DNA of 47,932 nucleotides from a bacterium (GCA_003353795.1 PIVY01000011.1:1-47932); one strand, 5' to 3'. Shown: positions 8,630 to 17,672, counted from the stretch's first letter. Numbers and translations: made by a program. The notes: generated from the letters alone by a model not told the origin.

Positions 8630-11600
8630 TCAGTCGGCAGCGTCCGCCCTCACCCGCGACGGCACCAGCGAGTAGGCCGCCGGGATCACCACCAGGGTCA
8701 GCAGCGTGGAGAGCAGGAGCCCGCCGGCCACGGTGATTGCCAGGGGCGACCGCAGCTCGGCTCCCTGGCCGAAGCTCAGGGCCATGGGCAGCAGGCCGAG
8801 CACCGTGGTCGCGGTGGTCATGAGGATGGGCCGCAGGCGCGCATGTCCGGCGCGGATCACGGCCTCGCGCTTCTCGACCCCACCGCGACGATAGCGGTTG
8901 ATGGTGTCGATGAGCACGATGGCGTTGTTGACCACGATACCCACCAGCATCACCGCACCGATGAGCACGATCACCGTCACCGTGGTGCCGGTAGCCAGCA
9001 GCGCGGCCACCACGCCCACCAGCGCCAGCGGAATGGTGAAGAGCACGATGAACGGGTGGAGAAGGCTCTCGAATGTGGCGGCCATCACCAGATAGACCAG
9101 GAAGATGGCCAGGGCCAGGGCGAAGCGCAGACTCTTGAAGCTGACCTCCATCTCCTCGCTCTGACCGCCCAGCTCGGCGGTGATTCCCGGCGGCGGTGGC
9201 GACGCGGCCAGCGCGGCGCGCACGTCGGTGACCGCGCCCGCCAGACTGCGCCCGTCCAGGTTGGCCGACACCACCGCGGCACGCTGCTGCTGCAGACGAT
9301 GCACCTCGGCAGGACCGCGATCCAGCCGCACGTCCGCCACGGTGACCAGGCGCAGGGGCTCGCCGTTGGGGCCGGGTACCACGAGAGAGCGCACGTCCTC
9401 GAGGCTGTGTCGGTCGGTCTCGCGATTGCGGACCCGGATGTCGATCTGGCGATCGCGTTCCCGGAAACGGGTGGGCACGGCGCCCTGGACGCGGTCCTGC
9501 AGTGCCTGGGACAGCGTGGCCATGTCCAGGCCCAGGGCGGCCAGGCGGTCGCGGTCGAAGATCACCTGCAGTTCCGGATTGCCGGCCTCGAGGCTGGAGC
9601 GCACGTCCACCAGCCCGTCGATGGCGTCGAGGCGCCGGGCCACGTCGAGGGAGTAGTCGCGCAGCTGCTCGATATCCTCGCCGAAGAGCAACACTTCCAC
9701 CGGCGTCTTCAACGTGAAGTAGGCCGGGCGGCCGAAGCGGGTCTCGAGGTCGGGGATCTCGGCGAAACGGCGGCGCAGCTGATCCGCGGTAGCCAGTTCG
9801 AGGGACTGGTCGGCACGGTCGGCCAGCACCACGTTGAGCTGGCCAAGGTTCTCGGCCCGGGTGTTGGTGGTCACGCCGCCCGCGCCGGAACGGCTGCCGA
9901 CCGTGGCATAGTGCATGGCCACGCCGGGCTGCTCGGCGGCGACGGTCTCCATCTGCGCCACGACCGCGTCGGTGGCGGTCAGGCTCGCGCCTTCGGGCAT
10001 CTGCACCTCGAAGAAGAACTCGCCCTCGCTCAGTTCGGGGATCAGCTCCATGCCGAGGGTGCCGGCGCCCCACAGGCTCGCCAGGAACAGCAGGCAGGCC
10101 ACGGTCAGGGTCACCACCCGGTAGCGGACGGCGCCGCCGATGATCCGGTCGTACAGGCCGCTCAATCGGCCGAGGGTGAAGAGCTGCCGGCGGTCGGTCG
10201 TGGTGATCGCCGCATCGTCCGCAGACTTGCCGGCGTCACCGTCGGGGCGCGGGTCGCCGGACCCGCGGCCACCGAGCGCGCTGAGCATGGGGATCACCGA
10301 CACGGCCACGGCCAGGGAAGCCAGCAGCGAGAAGGTCACCGTGAGAGCCTGGTCGCGGAAGAGCTGCCCGGCGATCCCCTCCACGAACACGATGGGCAGG
10401 AACACGGCCACCGTGGTGAGGGTCGAGGCGGTGACCGCGGCGCCCACCTCGCTGGTGCCTTCGACGGCGGCCTGGGCCAGCGAGAGCCCCTGCTGCCGAC
10501 GCCGCGCAATGGACTCGAGCACCACGATGGAATTGTCCACCAGCATGCCGATGCCCAGGGTCAGACCGCCCAGGGACATGAGGTTGAGCGAGATATCCAG
10601 CTGGTAGAGCACGATGAACGTGGCCACCACCGAGAGCGGAATCGAGACCGCGATGATCAGCGTCGACCGGATGTGGCGCAGGAAGATCAAGAGCACGACC
10701 ACCGCCAGCAGTCCACCCAGGAGAGCGGCGTTGCGCACCTCCTCGATGGCCTTGGCGATGAAGACCGACTGGTCGAACAGCACGTCCAGGGTGGTGTCGG
10801 GCGGCAGCTTGCCATCCTCGCGCCATTCGTCGATGCGCGCGTGCAGGCTACGGGCCACCGAGACCGTGTTGGCATCGCCCTCGCGATAGATGGCGATCTC
10901 CACCGACTCCTGACCGCCCACGCGGGTGATCTCGACGCGTTCCTTCACGCCCCAGGTGACCTCGGCCACGTCCCGCACGCGCACCTGCCGGCCGCCGTCG
11001 CTGGAAACGATGATGCCGGCGATGTCCTCGGCCGTGGTGTACTCGTTGATGGTGCGCACCAGGAACTGCTCGTCGCGGCCGCGCAGCGCGCCTCCGGGCA
11101 GGTTCAGATTGCCGGCCCCCACGGCGTCGCGCACGCGACTCAGCGGAATGCCCAGGGCCGCCAGGCGCTCCTGGTCCACGGCCACCTGGATCTCCTCCTC
11201 CAGGCCACCCTTGACCTGGGCCGAGGCGATGCCGATGACCGTCTCCAGGTCGGGCTTGATCCGGCGGTCGGCCACCAGACGCAGAACGGTGAGGTCCTGG
11301 TCGCCGGAGAAGGCCAGGCGCACGATGGGGTCGAGACTGGGATCGTAGCGCAGCACCACGGGATCGCGGGCGCCTTCGGGCAGGAGAAGGCGGTCGAGCT
11401 TCTCGCGCACCTCGAGAGACAGCATGCCCATGTCGCTGCCCCAGACGAACTCCAGGGTGACCTCCGACATGCCGGCGCGGCTCACCGAATGCACGGTGTT
11501 GAGACCGCGCAGCACGCCCACCACTTCCTCGATGGGACGCGTCACCAGGTTCTCGACTTCCTGGGGCGCGGTGTCGGGAAACTCGGTCTGGATCACGAGA

Positions 11601-11734
11601 GACGGGTACGAGATATCGGGCAACAGCTCGATGGACAGCCGCCCGAGACCGACCCAGCCGAAGGCCAGCACGGCCAGCGCGGTCATGAACACCGATACGG
11701 GCCGACGGACGGAGAGAGCGACGAGACCGCGCAT
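8630..11734 (-). CDS. RND-family efflux permease (HAE/AcrB-like)
   Basis: The product is 1034 aa, the normal length for tripartite RND pumps. The protein starts with the typical first helix region (LVALSVRRPVSVFMTALAVL), then a large periplasmic porter loop (about 30-330), a helix bundle (about 335-490), a second helix and porter loop (about 540-860) and a final helix bundle. The helix-4 proton-relay motif is present as GMLVDNSIVVLES near residue 400; the second Asp of the AcrB-type DD pair is Asn here. The helix-10 counterpart is VGIVVNNAIVLID. Such pumps export drugs, metabolites or lipids from periplasm or inner membrane using the proton gradient. The upstream adaptor overlaps by one base (TGATG). 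No outer-membrane TolC-type gene is in the window. Confidence 0.95.
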   Translation of the reverse strand: MRGLVALSVRRPVSVFMTALAVLAFGWVGLGRLSIELLPDISYPSLVIQTEFPDTAPQEVENLVTRPIEEVVGVLRGLNTVHSVSRAGMSEVTLEFVWGSDMGMLSLEVREKLDRLLLPEGARDPVVLRYDPSLDPIVRLAFSGDQDLTVLRLVADRRIKPDLETVIGIASAQVKGGLEEEIQVAVDQERLAALGIPLSRVRDAVGAGNLNLPGGALRGRDEQFLVRTINEYTTAEDIAGIIVSSDGGRQVRVRDVAEVTWGVKERVEITRVGGQESVEIAIYREGDANTVSVARSLHARIDEWREDGKLPPDTTLDVLFDQSVFIAKAIEEVRNAALLGGLLAVVVLLIFLRHIRSTLIIAVSIPLSVVATFIVLYQLDISLNLMSLGGLTLGIGMLVDNSIVVLESIARRRQQGLSLAQAAVEGTSEVGAAVTASTLTTVAVFLPIVFVEGIAGQLFRDQALTVTFSLLASLAVAVSVIPMLSALGGRGSGDPRPDGDAGKSADDAAITTTDRRQLFTLGRLSGLYDRIIGGAVRYRVVTLTVACLLFLASLWGAGTLGMELIPELSEGEFFFEVQMPEGASLTATDAVVAQMETVAAEQPGVAMHYATVGSRSGAGGVTTNTRAENLGQLNVVLADRADQSLELATADQLRRRFAEIPDLETRFGRPAYFTLKTPVEVLLFGEDIEQLRDYSLDVARRLDAIDGLVDVRSSLEAGNPELQVIFDRDRLAALGLDMATLSQALQDRVQGAVPTRFRERDRQIDIRVRNRETDRHSLEDVRSLVVPGPNGEPLRLVTVADVRLDRGPAEVHRLQQQRAAVVSANLDGRSLAGAVTDVRAALAASPPPPGITAELGGQSEEMEVSFKSLRFALALAIFLVYLVMAATFESLLHPFIVLFTIPLALVGVVAALLATGTTVTVIVLIGAVMLVGIVVNNAIVLIDTINRYRRGGVEKREAVIRAGHARLRPILMTTATTVLGLLPMALSFGQGAELRSPLAITVAGGLLLSTLLTLVVIPAAYSLVPSRVRADAAD

Positions 11735-12849
11735 CAGGCGTCCGGCCCCTCGAGCACGCGCAGGGGCTGGCCGTGCTTCAACGAGCGCTGACCCTTGACC
11801 ACCACACGTTCGCCGACGTCGAGTCCGGAGAGGATCTGGGCGTGGTCATCGTCGGTGAATCCCACCTCCACCAGCCGGCGCTCGGCGGCGATCTCCTCGG
11901 TCGCGGACGCCACGAACACCACGGTCTCGCCCTTCTCGGTGATCACGGCGGTGCGGGGCACCAGCACCGCCTCGGTCCGCGCCTCGGTGACGATCCGCAC
12001 CTCGGCGAAGTCACCCGGCCGGGTGCCCGCCGGGTACTCGGCCACCTCGACGGTGACCTTGATGGTTCCGCTCGCCGGATCGATGACCGGGCTGACGAGC
12101 TTGATGCGACCGAACAACTGGTCACGACTGCTGTCGAGCACGAGCTGCACCTGCTGGTCCACCTGGAGCTGACGGAACTCGCGGCTGGGAACGTGAACCC
12201 GCGCCAGCAGCGGCGTCACGTCGGCCAGGGTGTAGACCTCGGTGCCCAAGCTCACGTTCACTCCGAGGTCCACCAATCGCTGGGTGACCACCCCGGCGAA
12301 CGGCGCGGTCACCGTGGTGTAGGAGAGCGCGATGCGGGCCAGGCCCTCGTCGGCCTCGGCGCTGGCGAGGTCGGCCCGGGCGGTCTCGTACTCGGCCTCG
12401 GTGGCCAGTTCCTCGTCGCGCATCTGGATCATGCGTTCGTAAGCGGCCCTCAACTGGGCAGTGCGTGCCTCGGCCTGCACGAGGCGAAAGCGGTACTCGT
12501 CGTTCTGGATGCGCAACAATGCGCCGCCGGCGGGCACCCGGTCGCCTTCCTCCACCAGCATCTCGCCGACCAGGCCCTCGGCGCGGGCAAGCACGGTGGC
12601 CAGCTTCTCGGCCTCGAGACTGGCCGTGGCGCGGTAGTAGCTGGCGATGGGGCCGACGGTGACCTCGGCCACCGCGACCGGCACGGGCGGGCGCTTGGCG
12701 CGCTGGGCGCCGTCGTTGCCGGCAGCGCCGCCCGGATGACTCTGTCCGGCGTGCTGGGCCGGCGTGCCCCCGGCGCCGGCGCCGGTGTCGTCGCCGCCAC
12801 CGCAGCCGGCGATGAGGGCGAGCGAAAAGAGAAGGAACAGGATGCGCAT
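11734..12849 (-). CDS. RND efflux periplasmic adaptor lipoprotein (membrane fusion protein)
   Basis: The product is 371 aa. The start at 12849 follows AGAGGG and opens a lipoprotein signal (ILFLLFSLALIAGCGGG) with lipobox IAGC. A Gly/Ala/His-rich linker precedes the MFP core: half of the lipoyl/barrel-sandwich (VTVGPIASYYRATASLE), a short alpha hairpin with QAEARTAQLRAAYERM, the second lipoyl half (YTTVTAPFAGVVTQRLVD), then beta-barrel and membrane-proximal domains (TRPGDFAEVRI). This protein would bridge the RND permease and an outer-membrane channel. The TGA overlaps the permease ATG, so the two are translationally coupled. The alpha hairpin is short, as in adaptors of heavy-metal or lipid exporters as well as drug pumps, so the substrate is undetermined. 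Confidence 0.93.
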   Translation of the reverse strand: MRILFLLFSLALIAGCGGGDDTGAGAGGTPAQHAGQSHPGGAAGNDGAQRAKRPPVPVAVAEVTVGPIASYYRATASLEAEKLATVLARAEGLVGEMLVEEGDRVPAGGALLRIQNDEYRFRLVQAEARTAQLRAAYERMIQMRDEELATEAEYETARADLASAEADEGLARIALSYTTVTAPFAGVVTQRLVDLGVNVSLGTEVYTLADVTPLLARVHVPSREFRQLQVDQQVQLVLDSSRDQLFGRIKLVSPVIDPASGTIKVTVEVAEYPAGTRPGDFAEVRIVTEARTEAVLVPRTAVITEKGETVVFVASATEEIAAERRLVEVGFTDDDHAQILSGLDVGERVVVKGQRSLKHGQPLRVLEGPDA

Positions 12850-12946
12850 GGAGGCCCTCTCGGTGGTCTCGAATGGGAAATCGGCGGCCTGGTGCGGACA
12901 GCCCAGAGAATATCGCTCACGACGCGGAGACCGCCAAGAGGGTTCG

Positions 12947-15721
12947 TCAATATCCCTTGAGTTCGAGCACGTACGCCGCCCACCCGAACGGGTGACGGAA
13001 CTGGCCGTCCGGCCCCCGCATGACATCGCGGCGCGCCCGCGCCATGGCCCACTCCGGATCCTTCCCCTCGCCGAGCCACCATCGTAGGTACAGGATCGGC
13101 AGCCGCGCCGCATCCTCGTCACGAACCCGCCAGAGCGTCTGCAGCACGGCGCTGGCGCCCGCATCCAGGAATGCGTCGCCCAGGCTGGGAGCCCAGGCCC
13201 GTCCCGACACGTACGGTGCGCCACTGGCGCAGCTGGCGAGCACGACCAGGCGGCAGTTGGCGAGCCTGGCGGCGCGGATGGCCCCGACGTCCAGGTAGGG
13301 CTCGATGAGCGGTGAGCCGCCGGCCTCGGGACTCAAGGGCAGGAAGGTGCGGAACGGCGACTCGGAGCTGCGGACCGAGTGGCTGGCGAAGTAGAGCAAG
13401 TCCGCCTCTTCCCACACGTTCTGGACCGCCCGCAAGGTCGCGTCGCCATGAGCGAGGACGCGCGCTTCCGGCATCAGGCCCACCACGCGCTCGACGTCGG
13501 CGCTGCTGGCGGCCAGGTCGGTGAGTCCGGGATGGCGGCGGCGGAGGCGGTCCGGCAGATCCGGATCGGCGATCACCACGGCGTTCGGTCCACAACGGCC
13601 ACGACTGCCCACGAGCACGTCCGGGCTGTCGGCCGCGCCCCGGATCCGGACCTCGTCGATATCCGATGCCAGCGGCGTGTACCCGGGACCGGGTTCCAGG
13701 TCGAGCACCGAGAAGGGCATCTGGGCCAGGGCATGCTCCCCGGAAACGAGGAGGCGCCTCGGCCGGGGGCCTTCCCGGACGGTCACCGGCAGCAACACGG
13801 CCGCCAGTTCCTCGGCGAGGTCCGAGAGCGAGGTCGGAACCGGGGCGGACGGATGTCCGGGATCGGTGGTCAGTTCGGCCAGAAGAGCGTCCACCTGGAT
13901 TCTCAGATCCGTAGCGGTGACGGCAAGCGTATCGCAGGCGATGGTGAGCCCCGTGACCTGCCAGCAGGCCACGCGATCGCCGGAACCGGCGTACAGCAAG
14001 TGCAACACGTCCGGCGTCAGCGACGCTTGCCGGCGAGCCGCCAGTTCGCGGGCCAGCGCCTCGGGATCGTTGGCGAATCCGGCCGGCAGACCGTCCGCGC
14101 CGAGCCATGCCGGCAACCGGCGCCAGAGCAACTCGACCCCGAAGGCCGCCTCCGGATCCGTACCGGCGATCTCGCGCAGAGCTTGGAGCATCAGTCGATT
14201 CCGCTGCAATTCGACGTACGCGAGACTGCTGGCGTCGCTGGTGGTCAGCTCCACCGCGAGCCTCGCGAGCCCGGCCCGCAGGGTCGCTGGCGCCCGCGGA
14301 TCGCCGCGCCGATTCTCCAGGAGCGCGCGCAGCGCCAGGGCGTCCACGCGCAAGGCGCCGGCCCAGCCTTCACGGGTCGCGGCAAGGCTTTCGAAACGGT
14401 CGAGCGCTTCTGTGGCCTCCACCAGGCGTCCCAGAGCCAGGTTGGATTCGACGCGGGCCAGCAGCAGACTCAGTGCCTCGGGCCGCATGTTGGCCTCGGC
14501 ATGTTCCAGCGCCGCCGGCAGCACGTCGAGAGCCGCGTCCGGGTGACCGCAGGCCAGAAGCGCCCGCACCTGGCGGTCGTGAATATAGGTGACCTCGGCG
14601 AACGGCTGGCGCCGGGCATCGGCCAGGAGTTCGGGATAGCGCTGCAGCGCCGCGTCCACCCGCCCCTCGTGGATGTCCCGGCGCAGCGCGAGTTCGCGCA
14701 GACGCACCTCCTCGCGCTGCAACATGAGCGGGTCGGCCGCCGCGAATCGCGCCTCCCGCAGCAGCGCCTCCGCGCGCGGAATCAACTCGCCGACCTGCCG
14801 CCAGTCGTCGAGGCCGGCATGGAAGCGCATGAGGTAGATCAGATAAGGCAGTCCTTGCCAGGCCTCGCCCAGTTCGCCACAGGTGCTGACCGCCTCCTCG
14901 AGCAGATCCATGCTGCGAGCGAAACCACCCTCGCGACGCGCGTGCATGGCGGCCACGGTGAGTGCCCGACCGGCGCGCGCAGCCAGGCGCGACTGGTGCG
15001 CCAGGGTCAGGGCCTCCGCCAGGTAGTCGGCTCCGGAACTGTCGTCGGCGACCAGGGCGAAGAGCGCGAGACTGTTGAGCGCATCGCAGGTCTCGGCGGT
15101 GAGTCGCCAGCGCCGACCATCGGCCAGCACCGCGGCGAAGCGATCCCGAGCCTCGTCGATCTGGCCCAGTTTCAGACAGATGTTGCCGAGGTCGTAACCG
15201 GTACGGGCCGTTCCGAAGCGATCACCGGCGGCGCGGAACGCCGCGGCGTGGTCCTGCAGGCGGACCTTCACCGAGTCGGGCGGCAGGTCGCCGGCGGCCA
15301 GAGCGGTGCGCACGTCGCGCCAGCGGATGACGAGTCCGGCCGTGGTGTCGGCGCCGGCCTGCCGCCAGAAGGCGGCGTCGCGGCGATACTCCGGCAGGTC
15401 GAATCCGCGAGCCAGGGCCTCGCCCCAGATGGAGAGCGATGGCAGGACCTGGGCTCGGCGGTCGGCGGCGGCGGCGCCGTGCTCGTCGGCCAGCGCGTCA
15501 CGCAACTGCTCGTAGATACGGACCGAAGCCCAGTGACCGTGCGCGTCTGCGAGTGCCACGGCCGCCTCCACGTCGCCCCGCGCCAGGGCCGACCGGACGG
15601 TCGCATCCACCTCCGGCACCAGCGGCGCGAGCGGGTCCGGACGCGGCCACAGCCGCCAGCCCAGCAGGATGACGGTCGAGACGATGATGATGATCGCGAT
15701 CGGGCGAACGAGCGGTCTCAT
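12947..15721 (-). CDS. Membrane-anchored TPR-CHAT domain (caspase-like) protease
   Basis: The product is 924 aa. An N-terminal helix (about residues 7-24, IAIIIIVSTVILLGWRLW) anchors it in the membrane. Residues about 40-600 are Ala/Leu/Arg-rich helical repeats of TPR type. The C-terminal ~300 residues are a CHAT domain: catalytic His781 in YFASHSVRSS and Cys831 in VVLASCASGAP, 50 residues apart as in caspase-like peptidases, then LGDAFLDAGASAVLQTLWRV and the terminal HPFGWAAYVL motif. The family includes separase-like and CRISPR-associated proteases. Here it diverges from a sigma-like factor gene and its anti-sigma-like partner across 92 bp. If the N-terminus is cytoplasmic, the protease domain is periplasmic. 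No strong ribosome-binding site is visible. Substrate unknown. Confidence 0.85.
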   Translation of the reverse strand: MRPLVRPIAIIIIVSTVILLGWRLWPRPDPLAPLVPEVDATVRSALARGDVEAAVALADAHGHWASVRIYEQLRDALADEHGAAAADRRAQVLPSLSIWGEALARGFDLPEYRRDAAFWRQAGADTTAGLVIRWRDVRTALAAGDLPPDSVKVRLQDHAAAFRAAGDRFGTARTGYDLGNICLKLGQIDEARDRFAAVLADGRRWRLTAETCDALNSLALFALVADDSSGADYLAEALTLAHQSRLAARAGRALTVAAMHARREGGFARSMDLLEEAVSTCGELGEAWQGLPYLIYLMRFHAGLDDWRQVGELIPRAEALLREARFAAADPLMLQREEVRLRELALRRDIHEGRVDAALQRYPELLADARRQPFAEVTYIHDRQVRALLACGHPDAALDVLPAALEHAEANMRPEALSLLLARVESNLALGRLVEATEALDRFESLAATREGWAGALRVDALALRALLENRRGDPRAPATLRAGLARLAVELTTSDASSLAYVELQRNRLMLQALREIAGTDPEAAFGVELLWRRLPAWLGADGLPAGFANDPEALARELAARRQASLTPDVLHLLYAGSGDRVACWQVTGLTIACDTLAVTATDLRIQVDALLAELTTDPGHPSAPVPTSLSDLAEELAAVLLPVTVREGPRPRRLLVSGEHALAQMPFSVLDLEPGPGYTPLASDIDEVRIRGAADSPDVLVGSRGRCGPNAVVIADPDLPDRLRRRHPGLTDLAASSADVERVVGLMPEARVLAHGDATLRAVQNVWEEADLLYFASHSVRSSESPFRTFLPLSPEAGGSPLIEPYLDVGAIRAARLANCRLVVLASCASGAPYVSGRAWAPSLGDAFLDAGASAVLQTLWRVRDEDAARLPILYLRWWLGEGKDPEWAMARARRDVMRGPDGQFRHPFGWAAYVLELKGY

Positions 15722-15763
15722 ACATGAAGATTAGGTCACGGGAGGCCGGCGGGGAAGCGGCGG

Positions 15764-15792
15764 TTGTCGGTCACCAATCGCGGTGATAGCAT
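15764..15792 (+). promoter_or_regulatory. Candidate promoter and operator of the sigma-like gene
   Basis: TTGTCG (15764-15769), a 17-nt spacer and TAGCAT (15787-15792) preceded by TGA (extended -10 form). The spacer holds the inverted repeat TCACC-N6-GGTGA (15771-15786), positioned as an operator would be. The predicted transcript start leaves a leader of only about 15 nt, with GGGAG before the ATG. This is a by-eye match. Confidence 0.35.
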
Positions 15793-15813
15793 GCCGCCGG
15801 GAGTCGACACCGC

Positions 15814-16674
15814 ATGAACGAGACCAACGACACGCCCAGGACATCGCAGCACGCCGCCGATCTCGCCCTGGCCGAGGCTGTTCTCCGGGGGGACCTCGAG
15901 GCGTGGCACCTCTTCATCGAGCAGAAGAGCGGCATCATCATCGCCGTGCTGCGGCGGTACCTGTTCGACGAGGACGAGCTGCGCACCGTCTACGTGGACG
16001 TGCTGACCAAGCTGCGGCGCGGCCAGCTGGCAACCTACGCCGGTCGATCGGCCCTCACGACGTGGCTCACGCTGGTGTCGCGCGGTGCCGCCGCCGACCA
16101 TCTCCGGCACCGCTTCGGTCGTCGCGAGGACCCGGTGGGACTCGAACACCTGGACGCCCGCGCCCGCGAGGTCTACCGGCTCTACTGCGTGGAAGGACTC
16201 GACTACGAGGACGTCCGGCTGCGCCTGCGTGAAAGCGGCAAGCTGGGCGCCGACGAAAGCCTGGCCGAGATTTTGGCCGAAATCGAATCGCAGCTCACCA
16301 ACCGTACCCTGCGCCGCATCGCCTGGGATCTGCACGCGACCTCGGTGGGCGCCGCCAGCGGTCGTCTGCTCGAGTATACCGAGGCCATCCGCGAGGAGAT
16401 GGACCGCCGCGGTCGTGAACGTCAGCCGGAGGCCGAACTCCTGGCCCGCGAGGCCGCCGCCACCGTGGAACGGGTCCGCGAGTTGATCACCGATCTTCCC
16501 GACGAGGAGCGCCGGGTCCTGGAACTCCGCTTCGACGAGGGCTGGACCGCCGAGCGTATCGCCGAGGAGCTGGGTCTGCCGGGACGACGCCGGGTGTACA
16601 CCATCGCGGACCGGGCCGTGGCCCGACTGCGGCGCTGGCTGGGTCTGGCCGTCTTGCTGGTGCTCCGATGGTGA
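15814..16674 (+). CDS. Sigma-70-like (ECF-type) RNA polymerase sigma factor, enlarged
   Basis: The product is 286 aa, well above the ~190 aa usual for ECF factors. Residues about 17-95 fit region 2: ADLALAEAVLRGDLEAWHLF, then a TTWLTLVSRGAAADHLRHR stretch like the region-2.4 helix. Residues about 210-275 fit region 4: ITDLPDEERRVLELRFDEG, then WTAERIAEELGLPGRRRVYT as the helix-turn-helix. Between them is a ~110-residue Glu/Arg-rich helical insert with another region-4-like start (ARAREVYRLYCVEGLDYEDV), suggesting a duplicated or relic sigma4 segment. A zinc-finger membrane protein follows at 88 nt, as expected of an anti-sigma partner, and a CHAT protease diverges upstream. A stress-type regulon is inferred. 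The C-terminus ends in a hydrophobic tail (LGLAVLLVLRW). Confidence 0.75.
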   Translation: MNETNDTPRTSQHAADLALAEAVLRGDLEAWHLFIEQKSGIIIAVLRRYLFDEDELRTVYVDVLTKLRRGQLATYAGRSALTTWLTLVSRGAAADHLRHRFGRREDPVGLEHLDARAREVYRLYCVEGLDYEDVRLRLRESGKLGADESLAEILAEIESQLTNRTLRRIAWDLHATSVGAASGRLLEYTEAIREEMDRRGRERQPEAELLAREAAATVERVRELITDLPDEERRVLELRFDEGWTAERIAEELGLPGRRRVYTIADRAVARLRRWLGLAVLLVLRW

Positions 16675-16762
16675 CTTTTTCTCCGGGAACCCACCGGAGA
16701 CCTCCGACCAACTCGTCCCGGATCGAGGGGATGAGGTGGGAGAAACCCGATGGAGGTGGGGC

Positions 16763-17620
16763 ATGAGCCCGCGAGACGGACATCCCGACTGGAATGATCT
16801 GGCGGCACTGGCCGAGGGGCGCGCACCGGCACGGGCGGACCTGCAACGCCACCTGGCCGGATGTCGCCGGTGTACCGCAGCCTACGCGGAAGCCGTGCGA
16901 CTGCGCGCCATCGAGCTGGAAGCGCCGGAATCCCTGACCGTGCCGCTCGACCTGGTCGAGGCGGCGCGGCAAGCAGGTCCCGCCGGTGGGCGGATCGCCC
17001 GGAGGCGCCCCCGCCTGACCGGGATCCTGCTGGGGTCGACCGTGGCGGCGCTGGCGCTGATCGCGGTCCTGATCCGTCCCGGTACGGCTCCGCCACCTCC
17101 GGAGCTTGTCGCCATCCAGTCCGCCTTGCTCGAGCAAGCGCCTGCCGGCATGGTCCTGCCCGGATTCTCCCCGACAGCCGGTGAGACCGCCATCGTCTAT
17201 CGCGACGGCAGCGCCGGCGATCTGCACCGCGAACTCGAGACCCTGGCCGAGTACCGCCGGCAACGACCGGGTGCCGAGACGTCGTTCTGGCTGGCAGCCG
17301 GTTACCTGGCGTCCGGGCGCCTGCAGTCGGCCACCGACCTCGTGCGCGAGGCACGCCTCGGCCACCCGGACGACCAGCGGCTCATGATCCTCGACGCCGT
17401 GGCCAGCTACCGGCGCAGCGACCTCGGCCGATCCGAGACCCTGCTGCGCGAGGTCCTGGTACGCGACCCGGAGCATCAGGCCGCCCGTTTCAATCTGGCG
17501 CTCGTCCTTCAGGAGACCGGCCGCAGCGACGAGGCGCGCACGCTCCTCGAGTCGGGACCATGGCACGACGATCCCGGCCTCGCTCACCGCGCCCACGCCC
17601 TGAGCGACACCCTTCGTTGA
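16763..17620 (+). CDS. Anti-sigma-like zinc-finger transmembrane protein with TPR domain
   Basis: The product is 285 aa. The start at 16763 has a strong GGAGGTG 4-5 nt upstream. The N-terminus carries the anti-sigma zinc-binding motif H-x3-C-x2-C (His30, Cys34, Cys37 in QRHLAGCRRCTAAY), as in ZAS/zf-HC2 domains. One transmembrane helix follows at about 85-104 (LTGILLGSTVAALALIAVLI). The C-terminal ~180 residues are helical repeats of TPR type (AETSFWLAAGYLASGRLQ, later AARFNLALVLQETGRSDEAR), predicted outside the cytoplasm. The layout suggests that the zinc-finger end holds the upstream sigma-like factor while the TPR end senses or binds a periplasmic partner, possibly the divergent TPR-CHAT protease. 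The pairing is inference from gene order. Confidence 0.72.
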   Translation: MSPRDGHPDWNDLAALAEGRAPARADLQRHLAGCRRCTAAYAEAVRLRAIELEAPESLTVPLDLVEAARQAGPAGGRIARRRPRLTGILLGSTVAALALIAVLIRPGTAPPPPELVAIQSALLEQAPAGMVLPGFSPTAGETAIVYRDGSAGDLHRELETLAEYRRQRPGAETSFWLAAGYLASGRLQSATDLVREARLGHPDDQRLMILDAVASYRRSDLGRSETLLREVLVRDPEHQAARFNLALVLQETGRSDEARTLLESGPWHDDPGLAHRAHALSDTLR

Positions 17621-17642
17621 GCGTGGTCCCCGTGTTCTGATC

Positions 17643-17672
17643 CTGGCACCGGCCGCTCACCTCCGCTATGCT
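17643..17672 (+). promoter_or_regulatory. Candidate promoter of the S9 peptidase gene
   Basis: CTGGCA (17643-17648), an 18-nt spacer and TATGCT (17667-17672), each 4 of 6 to the sigma-70 consensus, lie 50 nt before the start codon in the only gap between the anti-sigma-like gene and the peptidase gene. Confidence 0.4.

Noticed and set aside
8507-11791. A 1094-codon open frame on the plus strand opposite the RND permease and adaptor
   Set aside because: It is antisense to clear RND genes. The His/Gln/Gly/Asp-rich, low-hydrophobicity translation is typical of the complementary frame of a GC-rich gene, and there are no domains or ribosome-binding site.
13379-15727. A 782-codon plus-strand open frame opposite the CHAT gene
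   Set aside because: The composition is that of a shadow frame and no motif is visible, while the minus strand has a full TPR-CHAT protein with catalytic His and Cys.
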